Positions 1 through 8,559 of a DNA stretch of 64,000 nucleotides are shown in pieces. Both the position numbers and the translations under genes were made by a program. The notes below the pieces were generated by a model. It ran no database searches, was not told the origin of the DNA, and saw nothing but the letters and a program-made list of their open reading frames with translations. This DNA is from Gammaproteobacteria bacterium. Lineage in GTDB: Bacteria > Pseudomonadota > Gammaproteobacteria > Steroidobacterales > GCA-2729495. The stretch's first letter is position 1. Every line of letters starts with the position of its first letter. Where the stretch lies: the NCBI GenBank assembly GCA_016874095.1, contig VGVH01000008.1:1-64000 (forward strand). Reading direction: 5' to 3'.

Positions 1-504
1 CTGTGCATATTCACTGGGACCGCGATCTGGCCGTTCGCCTGCGGGAGGAGACTGCCCGGATCCTGAAGCCCTGGCTGGGCGACCAGGCCGGGAGCGCGGC
101 CGATTCCGCCTGAACTGTCCCTCTGTCGGACAGGCGTCGATCAGGCTCGGCGGGTGCCTGTTAGAATGACACCGCCGCTGCTGATATCAGGTGAATAAGA
201 AAATGGAGCGTGCAATCCATGATTGACCTGTATTTCTGGCCGACCCCGAACGGGTGGAAAATCGCCCTCATGCTCGAGGAATGCGGCCTTGCCTACAACG
301 TCGTCAAGACGGATATTGGCCGAGGCGGACAGTTCAAACCCGAATTCATCGCCATCAGTCGCAATAACAAGATTCCTGCAATTGTCGATCATGCCGGGCG
401 TGACGGGCCGATTTCCGTGTTCGAGTCAGGCGCGATTCTGCTGTATCTCGCGGAGAAGACAGGCCGGTTCATTCCGCGCGACACGCACGGACGCTATGAC
501 GTGA
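1..504. repeat. 504-bp perfect direct repeat, left copy
   Basis: Bases 1-504 match 8560-9063 with no mismatch that I can find, at an offset of 8,559. The repeat holds the last 36 codons of an unidentified gene, a 105-bp gap and the first 286 bases of a glutathione S-transferase gene. The match already starts at base 1, so the repeat may extend to the left of the window. At base 505 the copies diverge (gccggg here, tccagt in the other copy). Confidence 0.97.
3..113 (+). CDS. 3' end of an unidentified gene (left copy)
   Basis: An open frame enters from the left edge and stops at TGA 111-113, giving a 36-residue C-terminus that begins VHIHWDRDLAVRLREETARI and ends with a small, acidic-rich tail. 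It reads like a genuine protein end, amphipathic helix then disordered tail, but I do not recognise the family. The body of the gene should lie left of the window. The same 36 codons recur at 8562-8672, where the upstream part is missing, so this copy is probably the intact gene's end. That inference depends on sequence outside the window. Confidence 0.45.
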   Translation: MHIHWDRDLAVRLREETARILKPWLGDQAGSAADSA

Positions 505-602
505 GCCGGGCGCAGCGGAACACCCGAGTGCGCTTTGTGCCATTATGTCCCGCCTTGGAATGCGCCTGCCCAGATCCCCGATACGGCCATGAAGCTCACT
601 GA
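219..602 (+). pseudogene. truncated glutathione S-transferase gene (gst')
   Basis: Residues 1-95 are identical to the N-terminus of the intact enzyme at 8778-9500, covering the thioredoxin-like domain with the N-G-W-K-I and N-N-K-I-P motifs. After base 504 the frame runs 32 codons into unrelated sequence and stops at 602, so the whole helical C-terminal domain is lost. The start ATG at 219 has GGAG ten bases upstream, as in the intact copy. The stop lies 14 bases inside the next gene (ATG at 589), so ribosomes translating the fragment could feed into that gene. The product is unlikely to be a working transferase. Confidence 0.9.
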
Positions 603-1554
603 CTTTCCCCGGGCAGTGCCGCGAGCCGCCTACAGCGCGGTGATCAACCGCATCGTCGAGACCCTCGTCCGCCAGCCAGGCGTGCGATCCATCTTCCAGG
701 TCGGCAGCGTGACCAACCCAGGCATCTCCGACATCGATTTTTTCGTGGTCTTCGACGACGGCGCGCGCTGCGAGGTCGATCCACGCGCGGGCCTTTCCAC
801 CGACGAGATCTATCTCGTCAATCACGGGCTGTTCGGTGGCTCGATCGCGCACTTCGGCGAGGTACAGAAGTTCTCCTTCCTGCACAACTATCACCTGCTG
901 TGGGGCGAGGCACTGCCGATTGCTGTCTCGGACCTGCCGCCGCGCGACGTCGCCACGCTCAAGCGTCAGATCGCCCTCGAGTACCTGGTGAAGATATACG
1001 TCGATTCCGTGGTGGAGGCGACTTACGGAATCTCGCGCGTGCGCGGCTTCCTGCTGCACGTGAAGGGCATCCTCTACGATCTCGATTTCCTCGGTGCCGG
1101 GCGCTGCGCGTTGCGTGACGTCGCCGAAGAGTGGGTCGCCAGGCGCGACCGGTGGTTCGCCAACCCCCCTTCCGACACCGAGATCCGCAGCCTGCTTGAG
1201 CGCTTCGACACGGAACTGCCGCGATTCATCGAGGAGCAGTTCGCGGCTGGCCCGTTCTACCTGCCGCCCGGCCGCGAGTTCGCCATCGCCGGCAACATGA
1301 CCGTCGCGGTGGGAGATGACTTCGGCCACGAACATCGCGGCGTCACCTTGCCCGCCATGCTCGGCGCCCTGGGGCGCCGGTATTTCAACATCCAGCATCG
1401 CTTCAACTCATTCCGGTTCAAGGTGCCCGCAAAGGAGGCCGCACAGGCACCTTTGCTCGACGCACGTTTCCGTTTCCTTCGACGCATGAAGGACTACAAC
1501 CGCGAGCGCCTGCCCTGCTTCATGCCGGCGATTTCCAGTCTGCAGGTCGTCTAG
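589..1554 (+). CDS. nucleotidyltransferase-fold protein of the glycan locus
   Basis: This 321-residue protein has a nucleotidyltransferase signature near the N-terminus: G39-S40, then D48-I-D50-F followed by a hydrophobic strand (the hG-S...D-x-D pattern of the minimal nucleotidyltransferase/Pol-beta fold). The rest, with several aromatic and arginine-rich stretches, is not recognised. I chose ATG 589 because the residues before it in the same frame lie in junction sequence and look non-coding. It is the first gene after the left repeat and overlaps the gst' reading frame by 14 bases. A glycosyltransferase gene follows after 12 bases. A role in transferring a nucleotide or modifying a sugar precursor is inferred from the fold and neighbours; the substrate is unknown. 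Confidence 0.6.
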   Translation: MKLTDFPRAVPRAAYSAVINRIVETLVRQPGVRSIFQVGSVTNPGISDIDFFVVFDDGARCEVDPRAGLSTDEIYLVNHGLFGGSIAHFGEVQKFSFLHNYHLLWGEALPIAVSDLPPRDVATLKRQIALEYLVKIYVDSVVEATYGISRVRGFLLHVKGILYDLDFLGAGRCALRDVAEEWVARRDRWFANPPSDTEIRSLLERFDTELPRFIEEQFAAGPFYLPPGREFAIAGNMTVAVGDDFGHEHRGVTLPAMLGALGRRYFNIQHRFNSFRFKVPAKEAAQAPLLDARFRFLRRMKDYNRERLPCFMPAISSLQVV

Positions 1555-1566
1555 GGCCGACGTAAG

Positions 1567-2697
1567 GTGAGCGGAAAGAAACTGAACCTGCTGGTAGTCC
1601 CAAAGCTTTTCCCCGCCGGGGCGGGCGACATCAGCGGCATCTTCGTCCTCGACTACCTGCGCGCGGTCGAGCCCTTCTGCGACGTCACGGTGCTGGACAA
1701 CCGCATCAGCGGGCGAGCCCGCGGCGTGATGGAGGAGCGCCTGGACGGCGTCCGCATCCTGCGTGTGGCGCTGACCACGCACCCCGTCAATCGGTGGCTC
1801 AAGCCCTTTTATTACCTGCGCTGGTTCGCCGCCGGTTACCAGGCCGCGGCCGCGCTCGGCGAGATGGACGTCATACACACCCACGGCAGCACCCTTGCCG
1901 GCAACCTGGCGCTGCTCATTGCGAGGAGAAAGCGTGTTCCGGTGGTGATGACCGAGCACACCCGGATCAGCAAGTTGATGCGTGGGCCGCTGCTCGCCTG
2001 GCTGACCCGCCGCGCACTCGAACGGGCGGATTGCGTGTTGCTGGTCAGCGACGACCTGCGCCGGCAGGTCGCGGCGGCCGGCATCGGGCCGAACCGCTGT
2101 GAAGTGACGTTCAACCCGGTGGACACGGACATGTTTCGTCCCACGAACCCACTCCCCCTCGCCGAGCGGCGCAACATCCTTTTTGCAGGCCGGCTGGAAC
2201 CATACAAGGGCGCCCTGCGTACCGTGCGCGCATTCGGTGCGATTGCAGCCACGCATCCCGGCTGGCGCCTGACCATCGTCGGCAACGGAACGGAGCAGGC
2301 GGCCATCGAGGCGCTCGTCGTGGGCGACCCCGCGCTGCGCGATCGCGTGCGGCTGACCGGCCAACTCACGAAGCAGGAGATCGCGCATGAGATGAATGAC
2401 GCCGCCCTGCTGATGTCCCCCAGCGAGCATGAGACCTTCGGGATCGTCGTCGCCGAGGCCATGGCCTGCGGATTGCCCGTGATCATTGGCGACGAGGCGG
2501 CGCCCATCGAGTTCGTGAACGAGAGTGCCGGGCGCAGGGTGCCCGCGAGTGACGTCGCCGCCCTCGCCCAGGCCCTGCGCGACGTGATCGCCAGCCTCGA
2601 CCGATACGACAGCGCTGCGATCCGGGACTCGGTCGTGCGGCGCTTTGGCCTCGAAGCGTTCGGTGCGCGGTTGCGCGCCGTATACGAGTCGGTCTGA
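1567..2697 (+). CDS. glycosyltransferase family 4 (GT-B fold)
   Basis: The 376-residue protein has an N-terminal acceptor-binding Rossmann half and a C-terminal donor half. The donor half shows F-A-G-R-L-E-P-Y-K-G (residues 206-215) and the E-x7-E signature E289-T-F-G-I-V-V-A-E297 followed by A-M-A-C-G-L-P-V. Both are hallmarks of retaining GT4 enzymes, which move a sugar from a nucleotide donor onto a lipid-linked or polysaccharide acceptor on the cytoplasmic side of the inner membrane. The start is GTG 1567. The next gene begins 4 bases after the stop, so it is surely co-transcribed. Donor and acceptor cannot be read from the sequence. Confidence 0.9.
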   Translation: MSGKKLNLLVVPKLFPAGAGDISGIFVLDYLRAVEPFCDVTVLDNRISGRARGVMEERLDGVRILRVALTTHPVNRWLKPFYYLRWFAAGYQAAAALGEMDVIHTHGSTLAGNLALLIARRKRVPVVMTEHTRISKLMRGPLLAWLTRRALERADCVLLVSDDLRRQVAAAGIGPNRCEVTFNPVDTDMFRPTNPLPLAERRNILFAGRLEPYKGALRTVRAFGAIAATHPGWRLTIVGNGTEQAAIEALVVGDPALRDRVRLTGQLTKQEIAHEMNDAALLMSPSEHETFGIVVAEAMACGLPVIIGDEAAPIEFVNESAGRRVPASDVAALAQALRDVIASLDRYDSAAIRDSVVRRFGLEAFGARLRAVYESV

Positions 2698-2701
2698 TTT
2701 C

Positions 2702-4639
2702 ATGTGCGGCATAGCCGGCATCGCCGATCCGGGCGGCATTGCGAGAACCGAACTCGGCGCCATGGCTCGCGTGCTGCGCCATCGCGGGCCGGACGACGAG
2801 GGCTTTGCGCTTTTCGACGGCCACGGGCCGCCGATCGCCTTGCGCGGTGACGACACGGCGCCGGGACTGGAAGCGCTTGCCCATCTCGACACTTGGTCGC
2901 AGAAAGCCACCATCGGCCTCGCGCACCGGCGCCTCGCCATCCTCGACGTCTCGCCAGCGGGACACCAGCCGATGGTGGCGGCCAACGGGCGCCTGGTCAT
3001 CACCTACAACGGCGAGGTGTACAACTACCGCGAGCTGCGGCGCGAACTGGCGGCAGCGGGTCATGCGTTCCATTCGGGCAGCGACACGGAAGTCATCCTC
3101 GCGGCCTACCTCGAGTGGGGACCGCGCTGCGTGACGCGCTTCGTCGGCATGTGGGCGTTCGCCATACGCGACCAGGCGCGAGGCTGCCTGTTCCTGTCGC
3201 GCGACCGCTTCGGCATCAAGCCGCTGTATTACGCGCAGGCGGGCAGGCGCTTTGTCTTTGCCTCGGAGATCAAGGCGCTGCTCGAGGTGGCCGGGGTCAC
3301 GCGCGACGTCAACACGGCGGCGGCCCTCGACTATGTTTACGACGGCAGCATGCCAGTGTCCGACGCGACGCTGTTTCGCGACGTCCGGGAACTGCAGCCA
3401 GGCTGTAATCTGCTGTTCCACTGCGAGGACGGGCGCGCCGAGACCAATCGCTGGTACGACCTGGCGACGGCCGTCGCTGCCATCGAAATGCCTGCCAACG
3501 ACGATGTCGCGCTGGCGGGCTACGGTTCACGCTTCGCCGAAGCCATCGACCTGCACCTGCGCTCCGACGTCCCGGTGGGAACGTGCCTCAGCGGCGGACT
3601 CGACTCGAGCCTCATCGTCGCCTATGCGGCGGAGCGCGTCGGCGCGGGGCCCTTCAATTCATTCACGGCCGCCTACGACGATCCGACGATCGACGAGTCC
3701 GCCTTCGCGCGCCGGGTGAGCGACAGCCTGCCCGTCGTGCGCGCCCATTATGTCCATCCCGATGCCAGCAAGCTCTGGAACGAGATCGACCGCCTCGTGT
3801 GGCACCAGGACCTGCCGGTAGGGTCCACATCCATGTTCGCGCAATGGTGCGTCATGAAGCGCGCCGCCGGCGAGGGCATGAAGGTGCTGCTCGACGGCCA
3901 GGGCGCCGATGAGACGCTGGGTGGCTACGCGTACTTCGCCGGCGTGTTCCTGCTCGAGCTGCTGCGCGCCGGGCGTCTCGGCAAGTTCCGCAGCGATGCT
4001 GCCTTGCTTAAGGAAAACCGCTCGGTCAACGTCTGGAACGAGATGGGTCGCGTCCTTTACTATTGCCTGCCGGATCGGCTCCAGCGTACGGTTTTCAGCC
4101 GCGCGCGGGTCGGCTCCGGTTTCCTGACCGAGGACGCGCTGCGGGCGCGGTCCGCCGCCCCCCCGCCGGTGCGGATCGGTCGCACGGTCAGGGAGAGCAA
4201 TATCCTGGCGATCCAGCTGAGCTTGCCCAGCCTGCTTCGCTACGAGGACCGCAACTCGATGGCGTACTCCATCGAGTCGCGGGTGCCGTTTCTCGACCAT
4301 CGCCTGGTCGAGTACGGTGTGGCCCTCGACAGCGGACTGAAGATCCGCGACGGCTGGCACAAGTACGTCCTGCGCAAGACGGGCGAAAGCCGGTTGCTGC
4401 CCGAAGTGCTGTGGCGGCGCGACAAGAAGGGCTTCCTGACACCGCAGCGGCGCTGGCTCGGCGAGCTGCGCGGGCTATTGCAAGAGTACCTCGGCAGCTA
4501 TGAATGGCCGGCGCAGCTGCGCCGCGAGAAGATCATCGAAATGGCAGAAACCGACATCAACAACCCCACTCACCTGAGCGAGTTCTGGCGCATGATCTCG
4601 TTTTTGAAGTGGCTGGAAACGTACCGGATCAGGATGTGA
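2702..4639 (+). CDS. asparagine synthase-type glutamine amidotransferase
   Basis: This 645-residue protein has two domains. An N-terminal class II (Ntn) glutaminase begins M-C-G-I-A-G with the nucleophile Cys2, and a C-terminal ATP-pyrophosphatase domain has the P-loop S-G-G-L-D-S-S at residues 297-303. The family releases ammonia from glutamine and couples it to an adenylated carboxylate. Free asparagine synthesis is possible, but members embedded among glycosyltransferase genes usually amidate a sugar carboxylate or belong to exopolysaccharide loci linked to PEP-CTERM/exosortase systems; a PEP-CTERM protein lies at 54964. ATG 2702 is fixed by the requirement that Cys follow the initiator Met. 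A longer open frame upstream overlaps the glycosyltransferase gene and is rejected. Confidence 0.9.
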   Translation: MCGIAGIADPGGIARTELGAMARVLRHRGPDDEGFALFDGHGPPIALRGDDTAPGLEALAHLDTWSQKATIGLAHRRLAILDVSPAGHQPMVAANGRLVITYNGEVYNYRELRRELAAAGHAFHSGSDTEVILAAYLEWGPRCVTRFVGMWAFAIRDQARGCLFLSRDRFGIKPLYYAQAGRRFVFASEIKALLEVAGVTRDVNTAAALDYVYDGSMPVSDATLFRDVRELQPGCNLLFHCEDGRAETNRWYDLATAVAAIEMPANDDVALAGYGSRFAEAIDLHLRSDVPVGTCLSGGLDSSLIVAYAAERVGAGPFNSFTAAYDDPTIDESAFARRVSDSLPVVRAHYVHPDASKLWNEIDRLVWHQDLPVGSTSMFAQWCVMKRAAGEGMKVLLDGQGADETLGGYAYFAGVFLLELLRAGRLGKFRSDAALLKENRSVNVWNEMGRVLYYCLPDRLQRTVFSRARVGSGFLTEDALRARSAAPPPVRIGRTVRESNILAIQLSLPSLLRYEDRNSMAYSIESRVPFLDHRLVEYGVALDSGLKIRDGWHKYVLRKTGESRLLPEVLWRRDKKGFLTPQRRWLGELRGLLQEYLGSYEWPAQLRREKIIEMAETDINNPTHLSEFWRMISFLKWLETYRIRM

Positions 4640-4647
4640 GCACGAGC

Positions 4648-5646
4648 ATGACGAAGAACGCTGTCACCAACATCGCGCAGATCGGCGTCGGGTACTGGGG
4701 GCCCAACCTGTTGCGCAACCTCGTCGCCAACGCGCGCTGCAAGGTTCGCACCGTCGTGGACCAGGCCGAGGACCGGCGCAAGTACGTCGAGGGCCTTTAC
4801 CCGGGCGTCAAGGTCGTTGCCGACAGTGCCGATCCGCTGAAGGATCCCACGATTGAAGCCGTCGTGATTGCCACCCCCGTGGCCACGCACTTCGATCTCG
4901 TCGTCAAGGCGCTCGAGGCCGGCAAGCACGTGCTGGTCGAGAAACCCATGGCCACCACGGTGGCTGAGGTCGAAACGATAGGCGAGCTGGCGAAACGCAA
5001 GGGCCTGGTCGCCATGGTCGGCCACACCTTCATCTACAACGCCGCGGTGCGCTACCTCAAGAAGCTCATCGACAGCGGTGAGCTCGGGGAAGTGCGCTAC
5101 ATCTACAGCCAGCGCCTGAACCTCGGCCGCATCCGCTCCGACGTGGACGCGCTGTGGAACCTCGCTCCCCACGACATCAGCATCCTGCAGTACCTGCTCG
5201 GCGATCCGGACCCGGTGCAGTGCACCCGCCACGGCATGGCGTTCATCCAGCCGGGCGTAGACGACGTGGTGTTCCTCAACATCGTCTATCCGAACCGGAT
5301 CATGGCCAACATCCACGTGAGCTGGCTCGACCCGAGCAAGATCCGCTGCATGACCGTGGTAGGCTCGAAGAAAATGGCCGTGTACGACGATGTGGCCGAT
5401 CACAAGATCGCCATCTACGACAAAGGCATCGACAAGGTTGCCGTGCTCGGCAAGGACATGGACTTCGATTACACCGACTTCTTCAAGTTCCAGCACCGCT
5501 CCGGCGACGTGCTGTTCCCGAAGATCGACTTCAAGGAACCGCTCGGCCAGGAGATCAACCATTTCCTCGACTGCATCCAGCTCGGCACCGAGTGCATGAC
5601 CGGCTCGAAGCACGCTGCCAAGGTCACCGCGATCCTCGCCACATGA
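4648..5646 (+). CDS. Gfo/Idh/MocA-family sugar-nucleotide dehydrogenase (WbpB/WlbA-like)
   Basis: The 332-residue protein has an N-terminal NAD-binding Rossmann fold (G13-V-G15-Y-W-G) and the family signature E98-K99-P100, in which the lysine is catalytic. The C-terminal alpha/beta domain begins around N-L-A-P-H-D-I. With the overlapping acetyltransferase gene and the aminotransferase gene it forms the trio used for 3-amino-3-deoxy sugars: 3-oxidation of a UDP-N-acetyl-hexosaminuronate, transamination, N-acetylation. The exact substrate is inferred. A GTG at 4636 in the same frame overlaps the previous stop and is an alternative start. The stop shares ATGA with the next gene. Confidence 0.85.
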   Translation: MTKNAVTNIAQIGVGYWGPNLLRNLVANARCKVRTVVDQAEDRRKYVEGLYPGVKVVADSADPLKDPTIEAVVIATPVATHFDLVVKALEAGKHVLVEKPMATTVAEVETIGELAKRKGLVAMVGHTFIYNAAVRYLKKLIDSGELGEVRYIYSQRLNLGRIRSDVDALWNLAPHDISILQYLLGDPDPVQCTRHGMAFIQPGVDDVVFLNIVYPNRIMANIHVSWLDPSKIRCMTVVGSKKMAVYDDVADHKIAIYDKGIDKVAVLGKDMDFDYTDFFKFQHRSGDVLFPKIDFKEPLGQEINHFLDCIQLGTECMTGSKHAAKVTAILAT

Positions 5647-6107
5647 ACGCGCCGACCGTCAAGAGCATCGCCATCCGCAATGTCAGCTTCGGCACGGGCG
5701 TCACGGTCGTCGAGCCCGTCAACCTGTACGGGTGCACGATCGGCGACGGCTGCTTCGTCGGTCCGTTCGTCGAGATCCAGAAGGACGTCACCATCGGCGC
5801 CCGCTGCAAGATCCAGTCGCACGCCTTCATCTGCGAGCTCGTGACTATCGGCGATGACTGTTTCATCTCCCACGGCGCTATGTTCATCAACGACCTGTTT
5901 CGCACGGGCGGGCCCGCCGGCGGCGACAAGCGCCAGTGGCGCGCCACTCGCATCGGCAACCACGTGTCCATCGGCACCAACGCCACCATCCTGCCGGTGC
6001 AGATCGCCGACAACGTCGTCATCGGCGCGGGCTCGGTTGTGACCCAGGACATTCTCGAGCCGGGCATCTACGCTGGTAATCCGGCAAAATTGATTCGCGC
6101 TCTTTAG
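5643..6107 (+). CDS. left-handed beta-helix (hexapeptide) N-acetyltransferase, WbpD-like
   Basis: The 154-residue protein is built from hexapeptide repeats ([I/V]-G-x4), for example Y-G-C-T-I-G-D-G, V-T-I-G-A-R and V-V-I-G-A-G-S-V-V, ending in G-N-P-A-K-L-I. This is the trimeric beta-helix fold that acetylates an amino sugar with acetyl-CoA. His75 and Asn81, in S-H-G-A-M-F-I-N-D, sit where related sugar N-acetyltransferases place active-site residues (my reading). ATG 5643 overlaps the dehydrogenase stop in ATGA. The likely role is to acetylate the 3-amino group made by the aminotransferase at 6177. Confidence 0.88.
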   Translation: MNAPTVKSIAIRNVSFGTGVTVVEPVNLYGCTIGDGCFVGPFVEIQKDVTIGARCKIQSHAFICELVTIGDDCFISHGAMFINDLFRTGGPAGGDKRQWRATRIGNHVSIGTNATILPVQIADNVVIGAGSVVTQDILEPGIYAGNPAKLIRAL

Positions 6108-6176
6108 AGGTCCTGCCGGGCGCGCGAGCGCGCACCCTGCGGCAGGGACGTAGCATTTCGGTTCCGGAGTTTTTTC

Positions 6177-7307
6177 ATGCAAGTGCCTTTCGCCGACCTG
6201 AGGCAGCAATACCAGGCCATAAAGCCGGAAATCGACGCCGCCATCGCCGGCGTCATCGCCGAGACGGCCTTCGTGCGCGGCAAGTACGTCAACGCCTTCG
6301 AGGCCGACTACGCGCGCGGTTACGGCGTCGAGCACTGCGTGAGCTGCGCCAACGGCACCGATGCCATCTACATCGCGCTCAAGGCGCTCGGCGTCGGCCC
6401 CGGCAGCGAGGTCATCACCGTCGCCAACAGCTGGATCGCCACCTCCGAGGTCATCACGCAGGCCGGCGCGAAGCCGGTGTTCGTCGACATCGAGCCCGAC
6501 TACTACAACATCGACGCGGGGAAGATCGAGGCGAGGGTCACCGCGCGCACGAAGGCCATCATCCCGGTGCACCTCTTCGGCCAGCCGGCAGACATGACGG
6601 CAATCCGCGATATCTGCACCCGGCGCGGACTCAGGCTCATCGAGGACTGCGCCCAGGCCCATTTCTCCGAGTACGACTTCGGCGCGCCCAAGGGCGGCAA
6701 GCGCAAGGTCGGCACCATCGGCGACATCGGCACGTTCAGCTTCTATCCGGGCAAGAACCTCGGTGCCTATGGCGACGCCGGGGCGATCGTCACCAACGAC
6801 GCGGCGCTCGCGCGCAGCATGCGCACCTTCGCCAACCATGGCTCGATGTCGAAGCACGAGCACGAGATCGAGGGCATCAACAGCCGTCTCGACGGCCTGC
6901 AGGCAGCGATCCTCTCGGTGAAGCTCCGGCACATCCATGACTGGACCCGCCGCCGCCAGGAGGCAGCGACCATCTACGACAAGCTGCTCGCCGGACTCGG
7001 TGGCATCGTCACACCGAAGATCCGGCCCGAGGGCAGCCACGTCTTTCACCTCTACGTCGTCCGCGCCCGCGACCGCGACGGCCTGCAGAAGCACCTGGAG
7101 TCGCGCGGCATCGGCACTGGCGTCCACTACCCCAAGCCGCTGCCCTTCCTCAAGGCTTACCAGTACCTCGGCCACAAGCCCGAGGATTTTCCGGTCGCCT
7201 ATCGTTACCAGCGCGAGATCCTCTCGCTGCCGATGTTCCCGGAGATCAGCCGCGAGCAGGTGGAGTACGTCGTGGCGGAGATCCGCGCCTTTTACGGCCA
7301 GACATGA
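6177..7307 (+). CDS. DegT/DnrJ/EryC1/StrS PLP-dependent sugar aminotransferase (WbpE-like)
   Basis: The 376-residue protein is a type I-fold aminotransferase. It has the E-D-C-A-Q motif at 156-160 and the PLP lysine K193 in S-F-Y-P-G-K-N-L-G-A-Y-G-D-A-G. Such enzymes convert a keto sugar nucleotide to an amino sugar with glutamate as donor. A 69-bp gap separates it from the acetyltransferase gene, and the start follows GGAG (ggttccggagttttttc) at suitable spacing. The stop overlaps the next glycosyltransferase start in ATGA. With genes 4648 and 5643 it supports synthesis of a 2,3-diacetamido-type sugar; the UDP-GlcNAc 6-dehydrogenase that would feed that route is not in the window. Confidence 0.9.
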   Translation: MQVPFADLRQQYQAIKPEIDAAIAGVIAETAFVRGKYVNAFEADYARGYGVEHCVSCANGTDAIYIALKALGVGPGSEVITVANSWIATSEVITQAGAKPVFVDIEPDYYNIDAGKIEARVTARTKAIIPVHLFGQPADMTAIRDICTRRGLRLIEDCAQAHFSEYDFGAPKGGKRKVGTIGDIGTFSFYPGKNLGAYGDAGAIVTNDAALARSMRTFANHGSMSKHEHEIEGINSRLDGLQAAILSVKLRHIHDWTRRRQEAATIYDKLLAGLGGIVTPKIRPEGSHVFHLYVVRARDRDGLQKHLESRGIGTGVHYPKPLPFLKAYQYLGHKPEDFPVAYRYQREILSLPMFPEISREQVEYVVAEIRAFYGQT

Positions 7308-8521
7308 AGCTGGCGATCGTCACGGGGCATTTCAGCCCCGAGGTCGGTTACCAGGAGGTTTGCCTCGCGCGCGCCTATGCGCGACTCGGTCACGAAGTTC
7401 ACGTATTCACGTCCACCGCCGTATCGCCGAATACACGCGGCGTCGTGAAGCAGGATTACGCGCCCGGCACCGCACGGGACGAGCGCTATGGCTATCGGGT
7501 GACGCGCCTGCCTTATCGGCTGTCGTTCGGCGTCAACGTCGTGTCTCCGGGGCTGCGAGCCGCGGTCCTCGCCTTCCGGCCCGACATCACCATCATCATC
7601 GGACTGGCCAAGCTGTTCCCGGCCGCGCTGCTGTGTGATGAACTGCGCCTGCATTCAAGGCTGATCGCCCTGTTCGGCGACGCACGCGAGTACGCCCAGC
7701 GCGGCAGCCTGGCAGCGCGAGTGAGGACATTTCTCCAGCAGCTGCTGTTCATCGCGATGAAGCGGCGCTTGTACCGGCGCGCGGTGCGTTTCTGCGACCG
7801 GCTGGTACTCAATCACGCCGAGACGCTCGATCTCTACCTGGAGCAGCTGCGCCCTCGGGATAGGGCGCGATTTGACGAAATCGTTCTGCCGCTCACGCTG
7901 GGCTTCGACCCTGACGAGTTCTTCTTCGATACCAAGGACCGGGATGCGACCCGAACGAAATTCCGAATCGCCCCCCAGGATGTCGTGCTCGTCACCGCGA
8001 CGCGCGTCATGCGCGGCAAGGGACTCGAGGGCATCATCACCCGCGTCAGCGCGCTGGCCCGAGCCGGCCTGCCGATCCGCTATCTCATCGTCGGCTTCCT
8101 CGAGGACGCCTACGCGGGCGAACTCAGGGCCTTGATCGCGGCGCAGCCGGATCCGGGCCGCTTCATCGGCCTGCCGTTCCAGGACCACGAAGCCATCCGC
8201 CGCATTTACTGCGCCGGGGACGTGGGAATCTGGATCAAAGCCGCGATCTCCATTCAGGAAGCCATGGGCACGGGGCTGCCCGTGGTGCTCGAGGACAAGC
8301 CCGTCGTGCGCCACCTGGTGCGCGACGGCGAGAACGGCTGGTTCTTCCGGCCAGGCGGGCTGGAAGTACGTATCGGCGATGCGGCCGGTGCGCTGGTCGC
8401 CATGCCGCCCGAACAACGCTCGGCCGCGCGCATTACGCGCGCCGAGAGCAACCGGCAGATGCTGTCCTACGACATGATCGCCGCGCGCATTGTCGCCGGA
8501 CTGGCATCGCGTCAGGTGTAG
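7304..8521 (+). CDS. glycosyltransferase, GT4-like
   Basis: The 405-residue protein opens M-K-L-A-I-V-T-G-H-F-S-P-E-V-G-Y-Q, typical of the N-terminal domain of GT-B glycosyltransferases. It has a C-terminal donor half with V-T-A-T-R-V-M-R-G-K-G-L-E-G and a late A-I-S-I-Q-E-A-M-G-T-G-L-P-V-V segment in place of the usual E-x7-E region. The first Glu of that pair appears to be replaced, so assignment to GT4 proper is less firm than for the gene at 1567. It is the last gene of the locus. Only 38 bases separate its stop from the right repeat. Confidence 0.82.
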   Translation: MKLAIVTGHFSPEVGYQEVCLARAYARLGHEVHVFTSTAVSPNTRGVVKQDYAPGTARDERYGYRVTRLPYRLSFGVNVVSPGLRAAVLAFRPDITIIIGLAKLFPAALLCDELRLHSRLIALFGDAREYAQRGSLAARVRTFLQQLLFIAMKRRLYRRAVRFCDRLVLNHAETLDLYLEQLRPRDRARFDEIVLPLTLGFDPDEFFFDTKDRDATRTKFRIAPQDVVLVTATRVMRGKGLEGIITRVSALARAGLPIRYLIVGFLEDAYAGELRALIAAQPDPGRFIGLPFQDHEAIRRIYCAGDVGIWIKAAISIQEAMGTGLPVVLEDKPVVRHLVRDGENGWFFRPGGLEVRIGDAAGALVAMPPEQRSAARITRAESNRQMLSYDMIAARIVAGLASRQV

Positions 8522-8538
8522 CCAGCGATGACGTCGAA

Positions 8539-8555
8539 TGCCGCTTCACGCGGCA
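8539..8555. other. small hairpin just before the right repeat
   Basis: TGCCGC and GCGGCA form a six-base-pair stem around the loop TTCAC. It ends four bases before the right repeat begins (8560) and 18 bases after the last glycan gene stops. There is no run of T, so it is a poor intrinsic terminator. It may be chance, or a relic of the junction. Confidence 0.4.
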
Positions 8556-8559
8556 CCTG

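Noticed and set aside
469-1398. Long minus-strand frame opposite the nucleotidyltransferase-like gene
   Set aside because: It is the mirror of a GC-rich coding strand, with no recognisable motifs; many similar mirror frames occur in this window.
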